DNA from: G020354645 sp050053515 | GTDB lineage: Bacteria; Desulfobacterota; Desulfobacteria; Desulfobacterales; G020354645 | Length of the DNA: 6,109 nucleotides | Direction of reading: 5' to 3' | Assembly: GCA_050053515.1 (NCBI GenBank) | Contig: JASFTQ010000296.1 | Coordinates: 1-6,109, forward strand | Made by a program: the position numbers and the translations under genes | The notes under the pieces: generated by a model | Seen by the model: only the letters and a program-made list of their open reading frames with translations | What the model was told of the DNA's origin: nothing | Databases searched by the model: none | In this document: piece by piece, positions 1 to 5,827 of the stretch | How the letters are laid out: each line of letters opens with the position of its first letter | Numbering within the stretch: the first letter of the stretch is position 1

Positions 1-1
1 A

Positions 2-1504
2 GAGCGCTTAAGTTATGATGCGTTTAAAAACAATCTTGAGGAGAGGGATACCGTCTTATTCGTCGGTTCCAGGGATGGATCCATTCATGCCTTTGATGCC
101 GGCAAGTTCCGTTACGGGGATAATCCCAAAACGACCAATATCAAGGAACTCAGAGGATATTTTAAATCGGAAAATTTAATCGCCAACGACCCGGGTTACT
201 GCAGTGACGTAACCGATTGTCCCAATTACGGCACCGGCAAGGAATTGTGGGCATTTATTCCGGCAGATCTGATCCCCCGCCTCAAGAACAATGTCTTGAG
301 AGGAGATGACCAGTCCTACGTGGACGCTTCACCTGCGCTGGCCGATGTTTACCTCGACACAAACGGAGATGGAAACTCGGATTCCTGGCGAACCATTCTG
401 CTCTCCGCCGAAGGCAACGGCGGCGACACGGTTTTCTGTCTGGATGTGACGGATCCCTATAACCCCTCTTTTATGTGGGAATTCGCCGCTCCGGAACTTT
501 TCAGGAGCCGATCCTCACCAGCCGTCGGCCAGATAGGCAGAATACAGGATCCAGTTACCAACGAAGCAAAATGGGTGGCTTTTTTCGTCACCGGCAAGGT
601 TGAGGATACCAACCTGTTTCCTGCCATCTACGTCATCGAGATTTCAAACGGCAGTGTGTTGCATCGAGTGGTTCTGGATGACGCCGTCGATATGAATTCG
701 GATGGATTTGTCGACGCCGCCGAAACGGATTACGGCAGGGGAGGGGTTCCCAGCGGACAGCCGGCCATTGTGGATTCGGACGAAAACGGTTTTATCGATC
801 GTTTATATGTGGCCTCGGACCGCGGATTCATGTACAAGGTCAATATCCCGGACGATCCCGAAGCTCCCAATTACGATATCAGTCATTGCATGCTCAACAC
901 CGATTTCATCGATGAGGATGGCAATGAGGTCTCTGATTCACAGCGATGGCATCCGGTTTATGCCTCACCGGCTGTGGTGGTGGACAACGGCGTTACGGAT
1001 ACCGGCGAAATCGATTACAATATTCTGGTATTTTTCGGTACCGGTGACAGTCCCTATTATGATGAGGACATCAACACCGATGACACCCGCTATCACTTTT
1101 TCGCCTATGTCGACAAGACGGGCAAGGGGGTCTGCAATGCCAATAATCATCGGCTGGATTGGTTCATCGAGCTGGATGCCGGTCAGCGGATTTTTGCCTC
1201 AGCCTTTGCGGCGGCTGGATTGGTCTACTTCGGCACCTCGACAGCAGAGACCGAAGACCCGTGCGAGGGGCACGCTTCTGTAGACGGCAATGAAGGAGAA
1301 ATATTTGTCGTCGATCTGGAAGGGGTGGTGCAACTGCGCAAGATCGTCGGTGACATTCGGACCTCACCGTTGGTGGAAGACGAACATGTGTACTTCAGAA
1401 CCCCCACGGGCCTGATGTCGCTGGGCAGCGGTATGTACAACAACGAAATCCGGGCCGGCGGCACGCCGGCAGCCGGTGTTAAGCTATGGCAACAAATGGA
1501 TTAG
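2..1504 (+). CDS. pilY1: PilY1/PilC-type pilus tip protein, C-terminal part (5' end outside window)
   Basis: The frame is open from base 2 to the TAG at 1502-1504, giving 500 residues with the true start upstream of the window. A TTG at 245 lies inside the conserved stretch ELWAFIPADLIP and is an internal leucine, not a start. Seen features of the PilY1/PilC beta-propeller are the blade motif VGSRDGSIHAFDA (window residues 21-33), LWAFIP (82-87), then VDASPALADVY, WRTILLSAEGNGG and LDVTDPYNPSFMWEF, and near the end SPLVEDEHVYFRTPTG. Four nine-residue acidic loops follow a D-x-[DN]-x-[DN]-x-x-x-D pattern (nt 356-382, 689-715, 773-799, 911-937). The third precedes RLYVASDRGFMYKVNI, the position of the known PilY1 calcium site. 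PilY1 proteins are exported and act at or near the type IV pilus tip in adhesion, surface sensing and control of retraction. The adhesive N-terminal half is not visible, so ligand preference cannot be judged. Family assignment is firm; exact role is inferred. Confidence 0.88.
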   Translation, partial: ERLSYDAFKNNLEERDTVLFVGSRDGSIHAFDAGKFRYGDNPKTTNIKELRGYFKSENLIANDPGYCSDVTDCPNYGTGKELWAFIPADLIPRLKNNVLRGDDQSYVDASPALADVYLDTNGDGNSDSWRTILLSAEGNGGDTVFCLDVTDPYNPSFMWEFAAPELFRSRSSPAVGQIGRIQDPVTNEAKWVAFFVTGKVEDTNLFPAIYVIEISNGSVLHRVVLDDAVDMNSDGFVDAAETDYGRGGVPSGQPAIVDSDENGFIDRLYVASDRGFMYKVNIPDDPEAPNYDISHCMLNTDFIDEDGNEVSDSQRWHPVYASPAVVVDNGVTDTGEIDYNILVFFGTGDSPYYDEDINTDDTRYHFFAYVDKTGKGVCNANNHRLDWFIELDAGQRIFASAFAAAGLVYFGTSTAETEDPCEGHASVDGNEGEIFVVDLEGVVQLRKIVGDIRTSPLVEDEHVYFRTPTGLMSLGSGMYNNEIRAGGTPAAGVKLWQQMD

Positions 1505-1511
1505 CCCAATA

Positions 1512-1553
1512 TTTTCACTGAAACACCTCCTGTAAGCGGTGTCTCAGTGAAAA
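1512..1553 (+). terminator. long stem-loop after pilY1, probable transcript end
   Basis: The arms TTTTCACTGAAACACC (1512-1527) and GGTGTCTCAGTGAAAA (1538-1553) pair over 16 bp with a single A-C mismatch around a 10-nt loop. It begins 7 nt after the pilY1 stop. There is no T-tract directly after the stem on either strand; the next T-run is near 1570. It is therefore either an atypical terminator or a 3'-end-protecting hairpin. Its position and the new promoter 86 bp further on support a transcription boundary. Confidence 0.62.
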
Positions 1554-1600
1554 CATATAAATATCGTATATTTTTATGCAGTTACCAATACCTCACCAAA

Positions 1601-1613
1601 ACACAAGCTGTGT
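1601..1613. promoter_or_regulatory. short inverted repeat upstream of pilB promoter
   Basis: ACACA-AGC-TGTGT is a 13-bp dyad with 5-bp arms, ending 25 bp before the -35 box of the pilB promoter. It could be an activator or repressor site, but a dyad this short can arise by chance. No regulator family is recognised. Confidence 0.2.
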
Positions 1614-1638
1614 CAAGCGCGTGTACCGATCAGCCTAA

Positions 1639-1667
1639 TTGACACAATCCCATAAATCCGTTATATT
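1639..1667 (+). promoter_or_regulatory. sigma70-type promoter for pilB
   Basis: A perfect -35 box TTGACA (1639-1644) is separated by exactly 17 bp from TATATT (1662-1667). The expected start of transcription is near 1674, giving a leader of about 97 nt before the ATG at 1771. It lies between the pilY1 stem-loop and pilB, so pilB is likely transcribed on its own. No sigma54 element (GG-N10-GC) was seen here, although sigma54 controls pilA in several species. Confidence 0.75.
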
Positions 1668-1754
1668 CTAATAAATATTTTCATCTATCCTCTCAAACAA
1701 AAACCCACAAACCCAGGCGCCTACCGAAATTTTGAATGGCTTTCCGGGTTAATT

Positions 1755-1760
1755 GAAAGG
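1755..1760 (+). promoter_or_regulatory. ribosome binding site deciding the pilB start
   Basis: GAAAGG lies 10 nt before the ATG at 1771. The alternative in-frame TTG at 1753 directly follows a TAA stop (1750-1752) and has no purine-rich site ahead of it, so ATG 1771 is preferred. A small dyad GGCA-cga-TGCC (1765-1775) overlaps the start codon and may slightly mask it. Confidence 0.55.
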
Positions 1761-1770
1761 CTTTGGCACG

Positions 1771-3576
1771 ATGCCTACCGATCGGTTCGATCCTAAAGTG
1801 GTTTGCACCGCTCTTGTAAAGAGGGGTGTTATATCACCGGATAAGGCTAAGGAAATTATCGTCAAGCAGCCTGCCGTAAGAAAAAAGCTGGAAAAACAAA
1901 AGGGAAAGGGGCCGGCGGGGACAGCCCCCGGTAATAAAGCCATCACGATTGTCGATGTGATTTCGTCGATGAAATTGAGCAGAGAAGACGATCAACCCGG
2001 CTACGTGGATGAAGATGCCGTTTTTCAGGTGCTCGCTCAGGAATGGGATCTGCCTTACAAGAAAATCGATCCTTTGAAACTGGACCTCAACCTTGTCACC
2101 ACCACCATCCCGCGCAATTTTGCCATGAAGCACCTTGTTTTGCCCATCGACATAAAGGACGGCTATGTGACGGTGGCATCCCCGATTCCGCCGAATTTAG
2201 AGGTGCTGGATGATATTACGCGGGTCACGAATTTAAAGATCAACACCATCATCAGCTCAAAAACCGATGTCATGAAGCTCATCAATGAGTTTTTTGGCTT
2301 CAAACGCTCCATTGCCGCGGCTGAGGATATGTTCGCCGGTCCATCGGTGGAAATAGGAAACCTGGAACAATACGTGCGCCTGAAGTCGACCGACGAAATT
2401 CAGTCCACCGACCACCACATCGTAAATGCGGTAAACCATGTTCTTCTCTATGCCTTTGATCAACGGGCCAGTGACATTCACATCGAGCCTAAAAGAGATG
2501 AAGTCATGGTGCGGATGCGGATCGACGGAGTGCTGCACACCGTCTACAAATTACCCAAAAAAGTGCATAACCCCATGGTCAGCCGAATAAAGACCCTGTC
2601 CCGCCTGAACATTGCCGAAAAGCGCAGACCTCAGGACGGGCGGATCAAAACCGATAAAGGCGGCGTGGAAGTCGAAATACGAATTTCCACCGTTCCGGTT
2701 GCTTTTGGAGAGAAGGTCGTCATGCGGGTCATGGATCCGGATATTCTTTTTCAGGATTTGGCGGGGCTCGGGTTTTCCGACACGGATTTAAGCCGCTATA
2801 ACCAATTTATCAACATGCCCCACGGCATCGTTCTTGTCTGCGGTCCCACCGGCAGCGGCAAGTCGACCACCCTGTACTCTACGCTGCGCCAGCTTTCCAC
2901 ACCCGAGAATAACGTGATTACAGTCGAGGATCCCATTGAAATGATTCACGAGGATTTCAACCAGATCGGGGTTCAACCGGCAATTGATGTTACTTTTGCC
3001 AACATACTGCGCACCATACTGCGGCAGGATCCTGACATCATCATGGTGGGTGAGATGAGAGATCTCGATACCGCCAGGAATGCCGTGCAGGCGGCCCTTA
3101 CCGGACATCTGGTGTTATCGACACTGCACACCAACGACGCTCCGTCATCAGTTACCCGGCTGTTGGATCTGGGAATACCTGCTTTTTTGATACAAGCCAC
3201 CCTGGTGGGCATTCTGGCCCAGCGGTTGGTGCGGAAAATATGCAAGTATTGTGAGGAAAGCTTCGAAATCGATACAGCGGAGTTGCAGCGGATGGGTTTG
3301 GAAGTCGGCAAAAAAGGAACCATCATGCTGAAACGCGGGAAGGGCTGCATGAAGTGCCGACACACCGGCTACCGCGGCAGAACCGGTATTTTTGAAGTAC
3401 TCCCCTACACGGAGGGATTGAAGAAAATGACCACCGCCAAAACCGATGTCGAGAAATTAAAGGTTCGTGCCCGGGAGGAGGGAATGTTTACCCTGCGGGA
3501 AAGCGCGGTTAAAAAACTGTTGGAGGGTGACACCACCTACCAGGAGGTTTTGAGGGTCACCTGGGAACAGCTTTGA
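1771..3576 (+). CDS. pilB: PilB-type type IV pilus extension ATPase (GspE/PulE family)
   Basis: This is a 601-residue hexameric secretion ATPase, expected on the cytoplasmic side of the pilus machine, where ATP hydrolysis drives pilin addition. All catalytic motifs are intact: Walker A GPTGSGKST (358-366, K364), Asp box VEDPIE (385-390), Walker B DPDIIMVGEMRD (E428), and His box TGHLVLSTLHTNDA (444-457, H446 and H453). A zinc-type tetracysteine C491xxC494...C526xxC529 marks the PilB/GspE branch rather than PilT. The N2 region shows ASDIHIEP (233-240), RMRIDG (248-253) and RRPQDGR (285-291). The N-terminus (about 1-170) is an MshEN-like domain; residues 10-33 match the c-di-GMP motif only partly, and a Lys-rich linker follows (37-56). 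The length is somewhat above P. aeruginosa PilB. PilB and GspE are hard to separate by motif; the pilY1 and tsaP-like neighbours favour PilB. It has its own promoter, and no pilC, pilT or pilD is in view. Confidence 0.85.
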   Translation: MPTDRFDPKVVCTALVKRGVISPDKAKEIIVKQPAVRKKLEKQKGKGPAGTAPGNKAITIVDVISSMKLSREDDQPGYVDEDAVFQVLAQEWDLPYKKIDPLKLDLNLVTTTIPRNFAMKHLVLPIDIKDGYVTVASPIPPNLEVLDDITRVTNLKINTIISSKTDVMKLINEFFGFKRSIAAAEDMFAGPSVEIGNLEQYVRLKSTDEIQSTDHHIVNAVNHVLLYAFDQRASDIHIEPKRDEVMVRMRIDGVLHTVYKLPKKVHNPMVSRIKTLSRLNIAEKRRPQDGRIKTDKGGVEVEIRISTVPVAFGEKVVMRVMDPDILFQDLAGLGFSDTDLSRYNQFINMPHGIVLVCGPTGSGKSTTLYSTLRQLSTPENNVITVEDPIEMIHEDFNQIGVQPAIDVTFANILRTILRQDPDIIMVGEMRDLDTARNAVQAALTGHLVLSTLHTNDAPSSVTRLLDLGIPAFLIQATLVGILAQRLVRKICKYCEESFEIDTAELQRMGLEVGKKGTIMLKRGKGCMKCRHTGYRGRTGIFEVLPYTEGLKKMTTAKTDVEKLKVRAREEGMFTLRESAVKKLLEGDTTYQEVLRVTWEQL

Positions 3577-3636
3577 TACATTTGGGGCAAACTTATCATT
3601 CTGACACGATAATGCTTTTTACAGATTAAGATTCAG

Positions 3637-3685
3637 GATTGTTGATTTCTCTGATTGACAATTGAATATTGTCGATTGCATATTG
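3637..3685. repeat. 7-bp-period array, consensus NATTGNN
   Basis: ATTG recurs exactly every 7 bp at 3654, 3661, 3668, 3675 and 3682, with variable three-base spacers. GATT units at 3630, 3637 and 3644 continue the 7-bp step before a 2-bp phase shift. The array lies between the pilB stop and its terminator hairpin. Part of it also forms the short dyad GACAAT...ATTGTC (3657-3673). No coding or known regulatory role is evident. Confidence 0.6.
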
Positions 3686-3720
3686 AGCCGTCCTTGCTTT
3701 AATGGGGACGGCTTTATAAT
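3686..3720 (+). terminator. intrinsic terminator of pilB
   Basis: A perfect 8-bp stem, AGCCGTCC (3686-3693) with GGACGGCT (3706-3713), encloses a 12-nt loop and is followed by TTATAATTTAATT. It sits 110 nt after the pilB stop and fits a Rho-independent terminator with an interrupted T-tract. Confidence 0.68.
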
Positions 3721-3728
3721 TTAATTAA

Positions 3729-3749
3729 TGTGTTTTGTGTTTGGTGTTT
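3729..3749. repeat. 7-bp tandem array TGTGTTT x3
   Basis: Three adjacent heptamers are present: TGTGTTT (3729-3735), TGTGTTT (3736-3742) and GGTGTTT (3743-3749). The array starts 15 bp after the pilB terminator stem. Its unit differs from the other heptamers nearby but has the same length. Confidence 0.6.
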
Positions 3750-4112
3750 AGAGCGATCCTCAAAGAAATATTCCGCTTACACGAGGTCCGGACAGGGGGC
3801 AAATTTTTTTCGTCAAACTGATTACTCCGGCGTTTCTAAGCGACAAAGGGCTGTTGCTGCCCGCATGGGCAAACGACGGTGAGCCATTGTGTTATTCAGA
3901 ATCTTTTAAATATCAGGGGGGAGCGACTGACAGGAAGTGGACATTTCCAATCCAAGGGGACGGTCATTCTGCATCTTGACGATAAAAATTTACCCTCTAC
4001 CCGGACCTCTTCATGGTGCTTTATTTCGGGACGTTATTTTGACATCCTTTATAAGGTGGGTTCTACAAGGGCATAAGGTATTGGAGTGCTGCCGTAATAG
4101 CAAACGCAATTG

Positions 4113-4147
4113 TTGCGAGTTGCGAGTTCCGTGTTGCGCGTTCAAGC
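4113..4147. repeat. 7-bp tandem array TTGCGAG-type, 4 copies
   Basis: The adjacent units are TTGCGAG (4113), TTGCGAG (4120), TTCCGTG (4127) and TTGCGCG (4134), with a diverged unit TTCAAGC at 4141. The unit length is strictly 7 bp. The grid runs on in phase into the CCAGNAT array that follows. Confidence 0.65.
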
Positions 4148-4153
4148 CTTCAA

Positions 4154-4181
4154 CCAGAATCCAGCATCCAGAATCCAGTAT
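4154..4181. repeat. 7-bp tandem array CCAGNAT x4
   Basis: Four adjacent units are CCAGAAT (4154), CCAGCAT (4161), CCAGAAT (4168) and CCAGTAT (4175); only the fifth base varies. One base in from each unit start, the repeat falls on the same 7-bp grid as the TTGCGAG array just upstream. Confidence 0.7.
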
Positions 4182-4204
4182 CGGCAACAAATGCCAAAAA
4201 TTAT

Positions 4205-4250
4205 TGTTACCAGCATAATCGTAACACCTTAACTATCTGATACCTTAAGG
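4205..4250 (-). terminator. weak candidate terminator for tsaP-like gene
   Basis: Read on the minus strand after the stop codon, two small dyads follow one another: CCTTAA...TTAAGG (4250-4227) and TGTTAC...GTAACA (4226-4205). AATAATTTTTGG comes next. Each stem is only 6 bp and AT-rich, so termination here is possible but not well supported. Confidence 0.33.
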
Positions 4251-4256
4251 AACCGC

Positions 4257-5396
4257 CTACTCAAACGGTGTTGCGATTTTCGATCCCGGGGCAATATTTC
4301 TGCTGACCTGGGTTACTAAAACCGTGGAGGTTGTTTTTTCCGTATGCAACACCATCACGGAGCCGATGGTAACCGGTTTGAGCAGCCCTTTCTTCCTGCC
4401 GGAAACCACACGTGTTGGATCCTGGTAATAAATACTGTATATCTGCCCGGGTTTTACGCCGTCTTCTTTTCCTTTATTGATAAACACCCGGGTATAATCG
4501 CCGATAATGAGATTGTGATCTTCGGCAATAATAACCTCTCCGAACAGTCCTTCCTGGCTTTCTTGCTTCACAATTTTATGGTCTCTTTGAATAAACGGCA
4601 TCAAGAGATCGCCGACCCTTATGGCGCTGTATGATTGAATGATCTTGCCGATCGTATACTCGGGTTCCGTCTGAATAATTTCGACGGTACCAAGCATATA
4701 ATGCTGGATGCCGATATATTTTCTCGTTTTGCTGTCCCGTATCGGACCGAAAGTTCTGTAAATAGAATATCGGCTCCCCGGGCTCAGGGGCCGGTCTTCA
4801 TCAAAGCTGATGTACACAATGTCGTTCTGACTCAGCATTTTTTTAAAACCCTGCACACGGAAGATTTCGCCCACCGGTTTTACGGCTTTTTCGCGGATAA
4901 ACCCCACTTGATCCATTGCGGCATATTCATAGAGCCCCGAGACTTCCTGGAACTCTTCTAGGGGTTCAATTTGCGGCTGCGGTTCCGGCTCCATCTCCAG
5001 CACCGGCTCTGGTTCCTCCTCAATCACCTGCGCGGTGGCCTCAACCGGTGTTTCTTCCGGGGCAGGTTGGGTATGCCGTTCCACATCCTGGCGGCGAAAC
5101 AGACGTATGCGTTCACCGGGATAAATACGATGGGGGTTGGCAATTTGAGAGTTACCGCTCCACAAATCCGGCCACAGGTAAGGGGAGTTTGAAAATCGCT
5201 GGGAAATATCCCACAGGGTATCTCCCTTTTTGACCGTGTAATAAATGCCGCTTTCCGTCTCGACCACTTCCAGATCTGCAATCCCGCTTTCTCGCGTCGG
5301 GACGGTTTCGGAGGATTCTTCAGCCCAAAGATATACGGGAATCGAGAGCGAGGTCGCTATGATGAGAATTAGTGTGAGTAAATTTTTGAGGTTCAT
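4257..5396 (-). CDS. tsaP: TsaP-like secreted LysM protein (secretin-peptidoglycan anchor)
   Basis: This 379-residue protein begins with a signal peptide (hydrophobic residues 6-24, likely cut after LWA25), and has no lipobox and no cysteine. A LysM domain follows (about 52-100): YYTVKKGDTLWDIS, the WPDLW segment, NPHRIYPGERIRLF. A Pro/Glu-rich linker spans about 110-148. The C-terminal part (about 155-379) contains two similar units, 192-267 (VYIS...LSPGSRYSIYR...LGTVEII...IRVGDLLMP) and 300-377 (VFINKGKEDGVKPGQIYSIYY...IGSVMVL...IAPGSKIATP). Signal peptide, LysM and a FlgT-like C-terminal region is the TsaP layout. TsaP binds peptidoglycan and associates with the PilQ secretin ring of type IV pili. 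Proximity to pilB and pilY1 supports this role, although tsaP is often unlinked to pilus genes elsewhere. GGAG lies 6 nt before the ATG. A generic periplasmic LysM protein is the alternative; I rate the LysM call near 0.95 and the TsaP role about 0.7. Confidence 0.75.
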   Translation of the reverse strand: MNLKNLLTLILIIATSLSIPVYLWAEESSETVPTRESGIADLEVVETESGIYYTVKKGDTLWDISQRFSNSPYLWPDLWSGNSQIANPHRIYPGERIRLFRRQDVERHTQPAPEETPVEATAQVIEEEPEPVLEMEPEPQPQIEPLEEFQEVSGLYEYAAMDQVGFIREKAVKPVGEIFRVQGFKKMLSQNDIVYISFDEDRPLSPGSRYSIYRTFGPIRDSKTRKYIGIQHYMLGTVEIIQTEPEYTIGKIIQSYSAIRVGDLLMPFIQRDHKIVKQESQEGLFGEVIIAEDHNLIIGDYTRVFINKGKEDGVKPGQIYSIYYQDPTRVVSGRKKGLLKPVTIGSVMVLHTEKTTSTVLVTQVSRNIAPGSKIATPFE

Positions 5397-5402
5397 GTGA
5401 TG

Positions 5403-5407
5403 CTCCA
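5403..5407 (-). promoter_or_regulatory. ribosome binding site of tsaP-like gene
   Basis: On the minus strand TGGAG precedes the ATG (5396-5394), with its GGAG core 6 nt from the start codon. Spacing and sequence are near ideal and fix the start that gives a full signal peptide. Confidence 0.7.
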
Positions 5408-5439
5408 GTGAGGTTGCGGTTTACCGAAACATGACAGAG

Positions 5440-5490
5440 TGCCCCTTGGCGCGCCGTCGCCATAGCGTCTTTGGAGCGTCGGCGACTTGC
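5440..5490. repeat. GC-rich hairpin repeat, copy 1
   Basis: From TGCCCCTTGGCGCG to GGCGACTTGC this 51-bp stretch aligns, at roughly 80% identity with small gaps, to 5867-5916 in the same orientation. Internal pairing GTCGCC (5456-5461) with GGCGAC (5480-5485) can form a hairpin. It resembles dispersed intergenic palindromes rather than a gene. Confidence 0.55.
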
Positions 5491-5550
5491 CAATGAGATG
5501 ATCAGTCTTCGCCAAAGGCTTCACCCCGACGTGATGGCATCCTTTGAATT

Positions 5551-5577
5551 CCCCTCCCTGGGGGGGTAGGGGAGGGG
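5551..5577. repeat. C/G-run hairpin with quadruplex potential
   Basis: CCCCTCCC (5551-5558) can pair with GGGAGGGG (5570-5577). On the + strand, G-runs of 7, 4 and 5 bases lie within 19 bp (5560-5578). The 7-base run can supply two tracts, so a four-tract G-quadruplex is possible in the strand that is template for the tsaP-like gene. Confidence 0.5.
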
Positions 5578-5603
5578 GAAGCATGGCAATGTCTTCATCC
5601 TCG

Positions 5604-5623
5604 CCTCAGTCCTCCCCCGACAA
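5604..5623. repeat. CCTCAGTCCTCCCCC repeat, copy 1
   Basis: This 20-bp stretch matches 5828-5847 at 19 of 20 positions. Unlike copy 2, it is followed directly by an A-run and lacks the GGGGGAGG arm, so it cannot form the same hairpin. It looks like a version that lost its 3' arm. Confidence 0.55.
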
Positions 5624-5696
5624 AAAAAAACGGATGCCCTGCGGCCTGCCGCGGAGAGTTTCGCTTTTTTCTAGTTTATTGTCAAAATTATCAATA

Positions 5697-5726
5697 AGTT
5701 TAGCCTGATTTAAGCGGTTTTGTCAA
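5697..5726 (-). promoter_or_regulatory. sigma70-type promoter for tsaP-like gene
   Basis: On the minus strand a perfect -35 TTGACA (5726-5721) is followed after 18 bp by TAAACT (5702-5697). The predicted transcription start is near 5690, about 295 nt before the ATG. A second minus-strand TTGACA at 5685-5680 has no good -10 partner. No better promoter was seen closer to the gene, where the sequence is mostly GC-rich repeats. Confidence 0.6.
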
Positions 5727-5827
5727 GCTTTCATTCCCTGAGACCCAGTACCAAAACTGTTCGAATCCTCTATTGATAGTTTCGTGCAAAATCGAATTTC
5801 ACCTCCATTGTTATTTTTTCACCCCCA

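Larger units (their letters stand above)
3721..4256. other. gene-free spacer between convergent pilB and tsaP-like genes
   Basis: The stretch holds three 7-bp-period arrays (listed separately) and no convincing gene. Two overlapping short + strand frames (about 3879-4076 and 3937-4218) lack a good ribosome binding site and any recognisable domain, and the second runs through the repeat arrays. A TTGACA at 4039-4044 has only a weak -10 partner and would read antisense into the tsaP-like gene. Both genes point into this spacer, so it probably acts mainly as a 3' buffer. Confidence 0.5.
5397..5696 (-). other. long, repeat-filled leader of the tsaP-like gene
   Basis: If the promoter at 5726-5697 is used, the tsaP-like mRNA has a 5' leader of about 290-300 nt. 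It contains, from the gene outward, a GC-rich hairpin repeat (5440-5490), a C/G-run hairpin (5551-5577), a CCTCAGTCC-type repeat (5604-5623) and a GCGG-CCTG-CCGC hairpin (5641-5652). An open minus-strand frame of 63 codons (5584-5393) runs through the repeats but overlaps the gene start and shows no domain. No known riboswitch class is recognised. Confidence 0.45.

Noticed and set aside
3951..3980. AAGGGGACGGTCATTCTG-type stretch, reminiscent of sequence near IS200/REP transposases
   Set aside because: No transposase, no matching inverted partner and only one copy in the window beyond the shared GGGGACGG in the pilB terminator.
4039..4068. TTGACA as a possible + strand promoter
   Set aside because: The -10 candidates at 17-18 bp are poor (TCTACA or CTACAA) and no + strand gene follows.
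4113..4181. Could the 7-bp arrays be a CRISPR array?
   Set aside because: Units are 7 bp with no spacers of 25-40 bp and no cas genes, so the architecture does not fit.
3879..4218. Two overlapping short + strand open frames in the pilB-tsaP spacer
   Set aside because: No good ribosome binding site, no recognisable domain, and the second passes through the heptameric arrays; both fit chance open frames.
5393..5584. 63-codon minus-strand frame upstream of the tsaP-like gene
   Set aside because: It is made of the GC-rich repeats and overlaps the tsaP start in another frame; the Pro-rich start reflects C-runs.
5758..5772. GTTCGAATCC, resembling a tRNA T-loop
   Set aside because: The flanking bases do not pair as a T-stem and no anticodon or acceptor arm can be built around it.
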